A DNA stretch of 64,000 nt. Origin: Dactylosporangium sp. AC04546 (GTDB lineage: Bacteria; Actinomycetota; Actinomycetes; Mycobacteriales; Micromonosporaceae). The position numbers were made by a program, and so were the translations under genes. How positions within the stretch are numbered: position 1 is the first letter of the stretch; each line of letters starts with the position of its first letter. The DNA lies in contig NZ_JAHYSG010000012.1 of the NCBI RefSeq assembly GCF_022095675.1, positions 99,163 to 163,162 of the forward strand, read 5' to 3'. The notes under the pieces were generated by a model. The model saw nothing but the letters and a program-made list of their open reading frames with translations, searched no databases and was not told the DNA's origin. Below are positions 15,625 to 23,935 of this stretch, piece after piece.

Positions 15625-16692
15625 TCACTCGAAGAACGTGAGGCCGAAGCCGGTATCAGTCGTGGCGCCGGGCACGTTGGCGCGACTGTAGGTGACGTTG
15701 CCCCACCAGACGGCCGAGCCGATGTACCAGTAGCGGGCCGACCACGAGTACGGCGTGCCCTTGGCGACCGCGTGGTACATGGTCGGGAAGCGGTTGCCCG
15801 ACGGCGGGCTGGTGGCGATGTCGCCGCGCTCCAGGACGAACGTGTTGTGGCCGGGGCCGTCGACGTACAGGGTCGGGTCCCAGCCGGACATCATGTTCGG
15901 CGCGTCCGAGCCGAACAGGCAGCCGTTGCTCTTGTACCAGTCCCACACGTACGTCGGGTCGCCGCCGGCCCGCAGGCGCAGCTCGGCCAGGCAGTACTTG
16001 CTGCTCCAGCTGCCGTTCGCGGAGTACACCAGGTGCAGCCGGCCCTGGGGGTCGAGGAGCGGCTCGGGGGCCTCGTTGATATACGGGTTGCCGACCACGC
16101 GCTCCCACGGCTCGCGCGGCTGCGAGATGACATACCGCCCGCCGGTGGTCGTGGTCGGGCTGCTCATCCGGGCGATGTACAGATTCTGCTCGACGTTGGT
16201 GTCGCCGGACCAGCCGGACCACACGAACCAGCGCTGCCCCTGGTACGTGAACGGTACGCCGTCGATGGCCCACTTGTCGCCGGGCAGGGCGACCTTGGTG
16301 GCGGTGCCGTAGCCGGCGTCGGGGCTGGTCGAGCTGATGTGGTACATCCGGTGAGCGGCGCTGCGGCCCGCGGAGAAGTAGATGTGGTAGCGGCCCTCGT
16401 GGTACACGATCTCGGGCGCCCAGACCTCGCCGAGGTTGCCGGTGTCGTTCCAGACCTGGCGCTTGGGCGCGGCGGCGATGCCGGCGAGGGTGGCCGCGGT
16501 CCGCACGGCGACGCCGCCGTCGACCGACTTGGCCGCGACGTAGAGGCCGCCGACCTTGATGACGCTGGGGTCGGCACCCCCGAGGGTGGTGGCGCCGGCG
16601 TTGGCGGTACCGGCGGTGGTCAATGCCGGCACGAGCGCGAGCGCACCGACGAGGGCGATGGTGGCGAGACCGGCACGCCGGGCACGGGGCAT
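15625..16692 (-). CDS. Secreted GH43-family glycoside hydrolase
   Basis: A 355-residue secreted protein: MPRARRAG, a hydrophobic core and an ANA-GATT cleavage site at about residue 32. The propeller motifs of family 43-like enzymes follow: 'GGADPSVIKV' with the base Asp, 'EVWAPEIVYHEGRYHIYFSA', 'WAIDGVPF' with the second Asp and 'YINEAPEPLLD' with the acid Glu. It differs from the GH43 protein at 2099-3058 in most positions, so it is not a recent copy. It probably acts on arabinose- or xylose-containing polysaccharides outside the cell. The ATG at 16692 is preceded by GAGGAG at good spacing; an upstream GTG in frame would spoil the signal peptide. An inverted repeat lies 85 bases upstream. 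Confidence 0.82.
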   Translation of the reverse strand: MPRARRAGLATIALVGALALVPALTTAGTANAGATTLGGADPSVIKVGGLYVAAKSVDGGVAVRTAATLAGIAAAPKRQVWNDTGNLGEVWAPEIVYHEGRYHIYFSAGRSAAHRMYHISSTSPDAGYGTATKVALPGDKWAIDGVPFTYQGQRWFVWSGWSGDTNVEQNLYIARMSSPTTTTGGRYVISQPREPWERVVGNPYINEAPEPLLDPQGRLHLVYSANGSWSSKYCLAELRLRAGGDPTYVWDWYKSNGCLFGSDAPNMMSGWDPTLYVDGPGHNTFVLERGDIATSPPSGNRFPTMYHAVAKGTPYSWSARYWYIGSAVWWGNVTYSRANVPGATTDTGFGLTFFE

Positions 16693-16776
16693 GGTCGCAC
16701 TCCTCAGGGGGTTGGCGGACCTCTCTTTCGAGTCTCGCAAGGAATGGGTGACTGTCAATGGATTCCCATGAATTAG

Positions 16777-16789
16777 TAAGGTTCCCTTA
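16777..16789. promoter_or_regulatory. Short inverted repeat upstream of the second GH43 gene
   Basis: TAAGG-TTC-CCTTA lies in an AT-richer patch unlike its surroundings, upstream of the GH43 gene and of a TTGACA box (16751-16756, minus strand). It could be an operator. It also overlaps the stop of the adjacent gene remnant. Confidence 0.3.
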
Positions 16790-17062
16790 AAGTTTCGCTG
16801 ACGGACTGGCGATCGCCGTGAACTCGGCGGCGTCGTGTGCCGAGAACACCGTCACCTCCGGGTGCTCGCGGAGCAGCCCGGCGAGCCGCCGCAGCGTCGT
16901 GCGGTGTGCGCCGCGGTCGAGCGGCGTGACGCGGTTGATCGCCCGCGCCGCGAACGCCGGGGGTGGCGCTGACGGGTCGATCTCGCCACGGCGGTAGTAC
17001 ACGACGCCGGCGACGTCATGCCGCCCGCCGGCGCGGAGGACGAGCCGCGGGCGGAACCGGTG
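16787..17062 (-). pseudogene. C-terminal remnant of a metallo-beta-lactamase-like gene
   Basis: The minus-strand frame runs 'RLVLRAGGRHDVAGVVYYRR', later 'LREHPEVTVFSAHDAAEF' and ends at TAA. The segment EHPEVTVFSAHD is the usual last strand and His-Asp of MBL-fold hydrolases. The HxHxDH metal site and everything before it are missing. Its upstream edge abuts a receiver-domain remnant on the other strand at about 17062-17083, so the two relics were joined by rearrangement. Confidence 0.4.
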
Positions 17063-17082
17063 GAGGAGACGCCGACGGAGGC

Positions 17083-17229
17083 TACCGCGACCTGCCGATC
17101 GTCGCCGTCACGGCCAAGGCCATGAAGGGCGACCGGGAGAGCTCCCTGGCCTGCGGCGCCACGGACTACATCACCAAGCCGGTCGACCCGAACCACCTGC
17201 TCCACCTGATCGCCCAGTACCTCGGCTGA
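17083..17229 (+). pseudogene. 3' remnant of a response-regulator receiver domain
   Basis: From 17083 the plus strand encodes 'YRDLPIVAVTAKAMKGDRES', then 'CGATDYITKPVD' and a final helix to a TGA. These are strands 4 and 5 of a CheY-like receiver, with the conserved Thr and the Lys of TKP, as found at the end of hybrid histidine kinases. The phospho-acceptor Asp and the first three strands are absent. The frame upstream of 17083 has no receiver similarity. Confidence 0.7.
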
Positions 17230-17331
17230 GCGGCCGCCGGGCCGGTGCCGGACCGTCGCGGCCGGGAACTTTTCCGGCCGCGGAACGGTCGGACGATGAC
17301 CATCCGGATCGTCGTCAGGGAAGATCACACG

Positions 17332-19185
17332 GTGATGAGCAGCTCAGGGCCGGCGCTGGCCGTCGATGTCGGGGCGTTCGCGTGCACCGCCACGCTCGTC
17401 GTGGACGGGGAGGCGCGGGCCGTGCCCGAGGCCGGGACCGGTGCGCGGCGGTGGCCCTCGGCCGTGCTGCCCGACGGCGACGGGTGGCTGGTCGGCACCG
17501 CGGCGCAGCGACGCCGCCGGACCGATCCGGGCCTCGACCCGCTGTCGGGTGACCCGTCGGCGCTCGCGCCGCTGCTCGCCGCGATCACCGCCGAGGCCGG
17601 CCGGCTGAGCGGATTGAGCGGCGGCACCTTCGACCGGATCGTCCTGACCGCCCGTGACCTGCCGGCGCAGACGCTGGTCGCCGCGGTGCCCGCCGGGCCT
17701 GCCGACGCCGAGGTCCTCGACGCCGCCGTCGCCGTGGCCCTCGACCCGCTGCTGCCGCCGGCCGGCACGACGCTCGTCTGCGACGTCGGCCGGGGTGCGA
17801 CCGTGTCGGTCGTGCGTGACGGCGCGGTCCTCGGGCGGGCCACGGCCGGGGCCGGTGGGGCCGCGCTGGAGGAGCTGCTCGTCGCGCGGATCGTCGCCGA
17901 CGGGCCGGACTGGGCGGCGCCGCTGCTGGCCGTGCCGCGCGGCCGCGCCGAGGTCGCCGACTTCGCCGCCCGCATCGTGCACGGGCTCAGCGGCGCCGAG
18001 GAGATCGAGGAGTACCTCACGCCGCTCGCCCCGCCGTACCGGTTCACCCGGGCCGACCTGGCGGCGGTCGCCGCGCCGTTCGGCGACCGGCTCGCGGCGG
18101 CGTTGCGGGCCGCGCTGGAGCAGGCCGCCACCAGGCCGGACAGCGTCGTGCTCGCCGGGGGCGCGGCACTGTCGCCCGTCGTCGCCGACCTCGTCCGCCG
18201 CACCGCTGCGGCGCTGGGCCTGCCGTCTCCGCAGGTGACGGCGCGGCCCGAGGGGGCGGCCTCCCGGGGTACCGCCGCCTGGGCCGCAACCGCCGCGGAC
18301 CGGGTGCTGCCGGCCCGGGCCGTGCCGCGGCACACCCGGCCGGTCGCCTGGGCGGTTCCGGGCGGCAGCGGCATCCTCACCCGGTGGCTGGCCGGCGCCG
18401 GGGACTCCGTCGCGGCCGGGGCCGCGGTGGCGACCGTCCGCACCGCCGAAGGCAGCTTGCTCACGCTCACCGTGCCCGAGGCCGGGGTGCTCACCGAGCC
18501 GCGCGCCCCGGTCGGCGCCGTCATCGCCGGTGACCGGCCGGCCGCGACGCTGCGGCTGGCCCCGCCGGCGGAGCGGATGCGCCACGTCGCCGGGCTCGTC
18601 TGCGACCGCGAACCGGTCCTGGCCGCGTCCGTGCTGGCCGGCACCCGCGGCACCGACGCCTGGACCTTCGACCTCAGCACCGGGGCCCTGCACCGGTTCC
18701 GGCCCGACCTGCACGCCGCGCCGGCGGCGACCGTCGTGACCGCCGGGCCGGACGGCCGCGCGGTGCTCGCGGTGCAGCTGCCGGGGATGCGGCACCTCGT
18801 GTTCGACATCGCCGCCGGCAAGGTCCTGGCGGACGTCACCGACCCGGCGGGAGACAAGACGTTCGCCCTCGACGGCCCCGGCTGGCGACTGGTGACGAGC
18901 CGGTTCGAGGCGCCGTCGCGGCTGTTCGGCCGGCGCGGCACGGGCACCCGCACGTACACGGTCTGGGACCTCGCCACCGGCCGCCCGCTGAGCACGACAC
19001 AGGTCAAGCCCAAGTTTCCGGCACCGCAGCGGCTCGGGTTCGCGGCGGACCCACCACACGAAGCGGCGCTGCGCGACGGCGGGCTGCGCGGGCGGCGGAC
19101 GGTCGCCTGTTCGCCCGACGGGGCGCGGCTGCTCGTGCAGACGTTCGCCGCCGACCGCTGGTTCCTCGACGCGTGGGAGGTCTGA
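17332..19185 (+). CDS. Degenerate Hsp70-like protein with lipoyl-like and propeller extensions
   Basis: A 617-residue protein with an actin/Hsp70-like N-terminus. The phosphate-1 loop is 'ALAVDVGAFACTA' and the phosphate-2 loop 'VCDVGRGATVSVV'; both deviate from the DnaK consensus (DxGTTNS, DLGGGTFD), so ATP hydrolysis may be lost. 'VVLAGGAALSPVVADLV' is the adenosine motif. Residues 344-410 resemble a biotinyl/lipoyl hammerhead ('GDSVAAGAAVATVRTAEGSL') without the modified Lys. The C-terminal 200 residues have repeated beta blades ending in 'TVWDLATGRPLST'. The peptide-binding domain of true Hsp70 is absent. The GTG at 17332 has AGGGA at 10 bases; ATG 17335 is the alternative. TGATG overlap couples it to the next gene, a related protein. 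Confidence 0.7.
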   Translation: MMSSSGPALAVDVGAFACTATLVVDGEARAVPEAGTGARRWPSAVLPDGDGWLVGTAAQRRRRTDPGLDPLSGDPSALAPLLAAITAEAGRLSGLSGGTFDRIVLTARDLPAQTLVAAVPAGPADAEVLDAAVAVALDPLLPPAGTTLVCDVGRGATVSVVRDGAVLGRATAGAGGAALEELLVARIVADGPDWAAPLLAVPRGRAEVADFAARIVHGLSGAEEIEEYLTPLAPPYRFTRADLAAVAAPFGDRLAAALRAALEQAATRPDSVVLAGGAALSPVVADLVRRTAAALGLPSPQVTARPEGAASRGTAAWAATAADRVLPARAVPRHTRPVAWAVPGGSGILTRWLAGAGDSVAAGAAVATVRTAEGSLLTLTVPEAGVLTEPRAPVGAVIAGDRPAATLRLAPPAERMRHVAGLVCDREPVLAASVLAGTRGTDAWTFDLSTGALHRFRPDLHAAPAATVVTAGPDGRAVLAVQLPGMRHLVFDIAAGKVLADVTDPAGDKTFALDGPGWRLVTSRFEAPSRLFGRRGTGTRTYTVWDLATGRPLSTTQVKPKFPAPQRLGFAADPPHEAALRDGGLRGRRTVACSPDGARLLVQTFAADRWFLDAWEV

Positions 19186-21383
19186 TGCTCGCGATCGACT
19201 TCGGTACCTCGACCAGTTCGGGCGTCGCCGCCGGGGCGTTCGTCGAGGACCCGGCCGACGGCTCCTTCGCCTGGCCGTCGGCCGTCTTCTGGGACGGTGC
19301 GGCGCTGCTCGTCGGCGGCGCCGCGCAGCGCCGCCGCCGGTCCGACCCGGCCGCGTACCGCGACGAGTTCAAGCGCCTCCTCGGCGAGGACGACCCGGTG
19401 CTGCTCGGCGACCGCGCGTTCCGGCCGGTCGAGCTCGTCACGGCGCTGCTGTCGGCGCTGCGGGTACAGGCCGGGGACCGCTCCGGCCACGTGGTCCTCA
19501 CCGTCCCGGCCGCGTTCGTCGGCGGCGACCCGCGCGGCGCGCTCATGATCGCCGCGGCCGAGGCGGCCGGGTTCACGACCGTCGAACTGGTGCCCGAGCC
19601 CGTGGCGGCCGCGTGGGCGCCGCTGCCGCAGGAGCCGCTCCGTGACGGGCAGACGCTGCTCGTGTACGACCTGGGCGGCGGCACGTTCGACGCGGCGGTC
19701 GTCCGCGGCGGCACACCCGCGCACACCGTGCTCGGGCACGCCTCACTCGACGACCTCGGCGGCCGGGACATCGACGCGATCCTCTCCGCCCGCATCCGGG
19801 CCGAGAGCGAGGAGTGGCTGGCCCCGATGGTCACCGCCGCCTCCGGCTCCGCGCTGCGGGTGGCGCTGGCCACGAGCGAGCTGGCCCGGACCATCAAGCA
19901 CCAGCTCACCGACGCGCCGGAGGCGGAGGAGTTCCTCATGCCGACCGCGCCGGCGTTCCGCCTGGACCGTGCGGCGTTCGACGCGGCCGTGGCGGACCTC
20001 GTCGAGCGGACCGTGGACTGCTGCATGCACCTGCTGCGCCGCCTCGACCTGGACCGCTCCCGGCTCGACGGGATCCTGCTCGCCGGGGGCGGGTCGCGGA
20101 TGCCGGTCGTCGCCACGGCCCTGCGGCGAGCGTTCGACCGGCCGCTGATCCGGACGGCCGATCCTGGTCTCGCCGTCGTGCAGGGCGCGGCGGCCTGGGC
20201 GGCGGCGGTCGACCGCCGCCTTCCGGGGCTGCTGCTCGACGATGCTCCGCTGGCCTGGGACTTCCCCGGTGGCTCGGCGACACTGCTGCGCTGGCACTCC
20301 CGGCCCGGCGCCGTGGCCCGGGTGCGGCTGGCGTCCGGCGCGCTGCTGGACCTGGCCGGGACGGCCGTCACCGCCCGCTACGCGTCCCCCGGCGACACCG
20401 TGGCGTCCGGCGCGTGGCTCGCGACCACCTCGGCGCCCGTGCCGGCGGCCGAGCCCGTGGCCGAGCTGCCGGACGTCGAGGACGCCGCCCCGTTCGCCGA
20501 GTTCGACCACGGCCAGGGCGCGCACGTGTCGCGGGTCGCGTTCCGGCCCGACGGGCAGCAGTTCGTGACCGTCACCTCCGACGACGTGGTCCAGGTCTGG
20601 GACGTGTCGAGCGGGCGGTGCGTCTCGACGCTCCGCCCGGCCCAGCACATCCGTTCGGTGCACTTCGGCGCCGACGGGCGGCTCCGGTTCACCGGCGTCG
20701 CCGAGGTCGTCACCTGCCGCGCCGACAGCGGGTCGGTCATCGGGCGGCAGCCGGTACTGAGCCACGACTACTGGTACAGCAAGGTGACCGGCGCGCCGTT
20801 CGCCGCGGACGGCCGCATTCTCGGGGTCATCGCCGGCTCGGTGGGCGTCGACGTCCTGGACCTGGACGGCGACCCGGTACCCCGGAAGCTCTTCGGGCTC
20901 ACCCGACAGCTCCGCGGCATGCACCTGGACCCGTCTGGAACCCTCGTCGCCGTGGTGGCCGGCAACGAGGGCCAGCTGTGGGACGTGCACACCGACACCA
21001 TGCTGTACAGCACCCGCGTCGAGGACGTCGAGCTGGGCAACGCGGTCGCGTTCGATCTCGACCACCGCCTGTTCGCCCTGGTCGGCGGCGTCGACGGGGA
21101 AGGCTCGGTGCGGATCACCGACCCGGTGACCGGCCGCGTGCTGGCGACCTTCACGCATCCGGGGACGCCGCAGCGGGTGGAGGTCGCTCCGACCGGCTCG
21201 CTGGTCGCGGTGAGCTGGGTCGACGGCGAGATCTGGCTCATCGACCCGCAGGCGGGCGCCGTCGTGCGTCGCCTCCGGCCCGGGCGCAAGGGCGCGTCGG
21301 CGCCCGCGACGTTCAGCCCCGACGGGCGCCGCCTGCTCGTCTGCGGGCGCCGGATGGCCCTGTTCGACGTCGCGGCACCGTAA
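19185..21383 (+). CDS. Hsp70-like ATPase with C-terminal WD-type propeller
   Basis: A 732-residue protein whose first 350 residues keep the Hsp70 ATPase signatures: 'LAIDFGTSTSSGVAAG' (phosphate 1), 'VPEPVAAAWAP', 'VYDLGGGTFDAAVV' (phosphate 2), 'DDLGGRDID' and 'GILLAGGGSRMPVVA' (adenosine). Residues 363-420 again look like a lipoyl-type barrel ('YASPGDTVASGAWLATT'). From about 440 it has WD-repeat-like blades ('GAHVSRVAFRPDGQQFVTVT', 'DDVVQVWDVSSGRCVSTLRP'). No substrate-binding domain of classical Hsp70 and no EEVD-type tail are present. The ATG overlaps the preceding stop and GGGAGG precedes it. Unlike its neighbour, the ATPase motifs look intact, so one active and one degenerate partner may work together. 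The target is unknown. Confidence 0.8.
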   Translation: MLAIDFGTSTSSGVAAGAFVEDPADGSFAWPSAVFWDGAALLVGGAAQRRRRSDPAAYRDEFKRLLGEDDPVLLGDRAFRPVELVTALLSALRVQAGDRSGHVVLTVPAAFVGGDPRGALMIAAAEAAGFTTVELVPEPVAAAWAPLPQEPLRDGQTLLVYDLGGGTFDAAVVRGGTPAHTVLGHASLDDLGGRDIDAILSARIRAESEEWLAPMVTAASGSALRVALATSELARTIKHQLTDAPEAEEFLMPTAPAFRLDRAAFDAAVADLVERTVDCCMHLLRRLDLDRSRLDGILLAGGGSRMPVVATALRRAFDRPLIRTADPGLAVVQGAAAWAAAVDRRLPGLLLDDAPLAWDFPGGSATLLRWHSRPGAVARVRLASGALLDLAGTAVTARYASPGDTVASGAWLATTSAPVPAAEPVAELPDVEDAAPFAEFDHGQGAHVSRVAFRPDGQQFVTVTSDDVVQVWDVSSGRCVSTLRPAQHIRSVHFGADGRLRFTGVAEVVTCRADSGSVIGRQPVLSHDYWYSKVTGAPFAADGRILGVIAGSVGVDVLDLDGDPVPRKLFGLTRQLRGMHLDPSGTLVAVVAGNEGQLWDVHTDTMLYSTRVEDVELGNAVAFDLDHRLFALVGGVDGEGSVRITDPVTGRVLATFTHPGTPQRVEVAPTGSLVAVSWVDGEIWLIDPQAGAVVRRLRPGRKGASAPATFSPDGRRLLVCGRRMALFDVAAP

Positions 21384-21534
21384 CTGTGGCGCACTTGGCT
21401 TTTTCGGGTCTTGTGAGACACCGGGGCTGTTCGGTTAGGGTGGCCATCCACGGTAGTGGGACGATTTTCTCACATTTCGGGCCAGCGTTGTCCCGTCGCG
21501 TTCCGGATGCACCGCCACGCAACGGAGGCCAGTC

Positions 21535-23001
21535 ATGCCCGATCCGAATGGATTCATGAAGTACCGCCGGCAGCTGCCGCTGCTCCGGCCGGTGCCGGAG
21601 CGGGTCGCCGACTGGCGCGACGTCTACCAGCGGGTCGACGAGCAGATGATCCACGAGCAGTCCAGCCGGTGCATGAACTGCGGCGTGCCGTACTGCCACA
21701 ACGGCTGCCCGCTGGGCAACCTGATCCCGGACTGGAACGACCTGGTCCGCGTCGGCGACTGGGAGCGCGCCGCGGACACGCTGCACGCGACGAACAACTT
21801 CCCCGAGTTCACGGGGCGGCTGTGCCCGGCACCGTGCGAGGCGGCCTGCGTCCTCGGCATCGGTGACGACCCGGTCACGATCAAGCAGGTCGAGGTCGAG
21901 ATCATCAACCGGCTCACCGACGACGGGCCGCTGCGGCCCTTCACGGTCGCGACGCCGTCCGGCCGCAGCGTGGCCGTGATCGGCTCCGGTCCGGCCGGCC
22001 TGGCCGCGGCACAGCAGCTGGCGCGCGCCGGGCACGCGACGACCGTGTACGAGCGCAGCGACGCCGTCGGCGGCCTGCTGCGCTACGGCATCCCGGACTT
22101 CAAGCTGGAGAAGCGCCACATCGACCGGCGGGCCGCCCAGCTCGCCGCCGAGGGTGTGCAGTTCGTCACCAGCTGCGAGGTCGGCGTCGACGTCTCGCTG
22201 GCCGAGCTGCGGGAGCGCCACGACGCCGTCGTCCTGGCCTGCGGCGCCCTCGACCCGCGCGACGTGCCGACCACGCCCGGCCGTGAGCTCAGCGGCATCC
22301 ACCAGGCGATGGTGTACCTGGAGGGCGCGAACCGGGTCGTCGCGGGCTCGCTCGACGAGCCGCCGATCGACGCGGCCGGCCTGAACGTCATCGTGGTCGG
22401 CGGCGGCGACACGGCCGCGGACTGCCTCGGCACCGCACACCGGCAGGGCGCGGCGAGCGTGCAGCTGGTGGAGGTGGCGCCGCTGCCCCCGCCGCAGCGC
22501 GACGGCGGCCGCGACCCCTGGCCGACCTGGCCGACCATGCTGCGCAGCGGCTCCGCGCACGAGGAGGGCGGCGCGCGCAACTTCGGCTGCGCGGTGCGCC
22601 GCTTCATCGGCGACGACGAGGGGCGGCTGCGCGCGGTCGAGCTGGTGGACGTCCTCGTCGGCCCCGGCTTCACGCTGAGCGAGGTCGAGGGCACGGTCCG
22701 CGAGGTACCGGCCGACCTGGCGCTGCTGGCGATCGGATTCGGCGGCACGCTGCCCGGACCGCACCTGGCCCAGGCGAAGCTCACCCGCAACGCGCGCGGC
22801 ACGATCGACGCCGGCGCCGACTGGCAGACCGAGGCGCCGGGCGTCTTCGTGGCCGGCGACGCCCGCCGGGGCCCGTCGCTGATCGTCTGGGCGATCGCGG
22901 AGGGCCGCTCGGCCGCCGCGGCCGTCCACGAGTACCTGGGCGGCGGCGGACGGCTGCCCGCCCCGGTCACCCCCGCCTCGCTGCCGCTCAGCGCGAGGTA
23001 G
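21535..23001 (+). CDS. gltD: Glutamate synthase (NADPH) small subunit
   Basis: A 488-residue protein of normal length. The N-terminal domain carries the Cys clusters 'CMNCGVPYCHNGCPLGNLIP' and 'CPAPCEAACVL' that bind the [4Fe-4S] clusters. 'VAVIGSGPAGLAAAQQLA' is the FAD-binding Rossmann loop and 'IVVGGGDTAADCLG' the NADPH loop. 'GVFVAGDARRGPSLIVWAI' closes the FAD site. The subunit passes electrons from NADPH to the large subunit GltB, which makes glutamate from glutamine and 2-oxoglutarate. ACGGAGG sits before the ATG. GltB normally lies directly upstream, but here that place is taken by the Hsp70-like pair, so GltB must be elsewhere or the protein serves another flavoenzyme. It is convergent with the minus-strand run, with 6 bases between stops. 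Confidence 0.88.
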   Translation: MPDPNGFMKYRRQLPLLRPVPERVADWRDVYQRVDEQMIHEQSSRCMNCGVPYCHNGCPLGNLIPDWNDLVRVGDWERAADTLHATNNFPEFTGRLCPAPCEAACVLGIGDDPVTIKQVEVEIINRLTDDGPLRPFTVATPSGRSVAVIGSGPAGLAAAQQLARAGHATTVYERSDAVGGLLRYGIPDFKLEKRHIDRRAAQLAAEGVQFVTSCEVGVDVSLAELRERHDAVVLACGALDPRDVPTTPGRELSGIHQAMVYLEGANRVVAGSLDEPPIDAAGLNVIVVGGGDTAADCLGTAHRQGAASVQLVEVAPLPPPQRDGGRDPWPTWPTMLRSGSAHEEGGARNFGCAVRRFIGDDEGRLRAVELVDVLVGPGFTLSEVEGTVREVPADLALLAIGFGGTLPGPHLAQAKLTRNARGTIDAGADWQTEAPGVFVAGDARRGPSLIVWAIAEGRSAAAAVHEYLGGGGRLPAPVTPASLPLSAR

Positions 23002-23007
23002 CGACGG

Positions 23008-23583
23008 TCAGTGGTAGAAGCAGACCAGGTCCATGTCCTCCTGGCGGCACTGCTGCAGCCAGGAGCGGACCTGGTCGACGGCCTCCACGACCTGCCGATC
23101 GCCGATCGCGGCACGGTCGACGCCGTTCAGTCGGTCGAGGTGTGACTGGACGGTGTCGCGGGTGATGTGGCCCATGGCGGGGAAGTCGCCCGGGTCGGGG
23201 ACGTCGACGCCGGGGCCGCCGAAGATGAGGCTGGTGAAGTCGTAGGTGACGCCCGCCTGGGCGACGGTGCTGGAGACGGTGCTGAACCAGCCGTACCGCA
23301 TCCCCCACCACCCCTCGTTCTCCAGCGGCACGCCCCAGAGCTCGCACAGCGTCTTCACGCAGTACCCGTACAGATGAACATCTTCATCTACATCGGGACG
23401 TCCGAGCATGAGGTCGGCCAGGTAGTCGGCCGCCGGCCGCGCCGTCTCGAACCACTTGTCGTGCTCAGTGAGGTCGGCCCGGCAGTGGTCGCTGACCCAG
23501 GCGAAGAGCACTTCGTCGCGCAGCGCCAGCACGTCGTTCAGCGCGTCCAGACGGACCTTGTAGGGCATGATCGCGTAGCTCAA
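23008..23583 (-). CDS. DUF7691 family protein
   Basis: A 191-residue soluble protein. 'SYAIMPYKVRLDALNDVLALRDE' at the start, 'GYCVKTLCELWGVPLENEGW' in the middle and 'DPGDFPAMGHITRDTV' near the end match the DUF7691 pattern of actinobacterial proteins. The family is often found near secreted toxins and SMI1-like immunity genes; its role is unproven. The TTG at 23583 is preferred because it overlaps the upstream stop (TTGA), has GGGAG 8 bases before it, and restores the family's usual Met-Ser-Tyr start; ATG 23568 is the alternative. It is the last gene of the type VII-linked run. Confidence 0.68.
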   Translation of the reverse strand: MSYAIMPYKVRLDALNDVLALRDEVLFAWVSDHCRADLTEHDKWFETARPAADYLADLMLGRPDVDEDVHLYGYCVKTLCELWGVPLENEGWWGMRYGWFSTVSSTVAQAGVTYDFTSLIFGGPGVDVPDPGDFPAMGHITRDTVQSHLDRLNGVDRAAIGDRQVVEAVDQVRSWLQQCRQEDMDLVCFYH

Positions 23584-23921
23584 AACGCGTTCTCCCATGC
23601 GAGACGGTCCAGCCGGGTCCGATCGTCGTGGACCCAGTCCCAGATCAGGTCGGCCACCGCGCCGGGTGCGTCCACCTCGGTCGACATGACGTCGGCCTCG
23701 GCTCCGTCGCGGTACTGCAGGGTGAAGGCGGCCGGCGCGTTGCGGTAGGTCTGGATGAACCGCCGGTCGTCGTCGGTCCGGCCGACGATCAGGAACGGGT
23801 TCGACCCGTGCAGCGCGTGCACCCACAGGTCCAGCATCGACCTGGTGAGGAACGGTATCCCGAGGTCGTCGCCACCGACGTTCAAGGTCACGTTCGCCCG
23901 CTCCGGCATCACAGCGAGCAT
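23580..23921 (-). CDS. Imm1-like immunity protein
   Basis: A 113-residue acidic protein. 'NPFLIVGRTDDDRRFIQTYR', 'FTLQYRDGAEADVMS' and 'VADLIWDWVHDDRTRLDRLAW' follow the Imm1 pattern: a strand, a conserved hydrophobic-x-YRDG strand and a final helix with Trp. Imm1 proteins protect cells from their own polymorphic toxins, often nucleic-acid deaminases. It lies 14 bp after the zinc-ribbon gene and overlaps the DUF7691 gene by 4 bases, downstream of the 27-kb gene. It may protect against that protein or against a toxin no longer present. Start at ATG 23921; ATG 23909 is possible. Confidence 0.65.
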   Translation of the reverse strand: MLAVMPERANVTLNVGGDDLGIPFLTRSMLDLWVHALHGSNPFLIVGRTDDDRRFIQTYRNAPAAFTLQYRDGAEADVMSTEVDAPGAVADLIWDWVHDDRTRLDRLAWENAF

Positions 23922-23935
23922 CGTACTGCCCGCGG

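Noticed and set aside
13555..16776. Another 1,073-codon plus-strand frame spanning SARP and GH43 genes
   Set aside because: Crosses two genuine genes on the other strand and has Arg/Ser-rich random composition.
21411..21441. TTGTGA and TAGGGT as a gltD promoter
   Set aside because: The spacer is 19 bases and both boxes are weak, so it is not listed as a feature.
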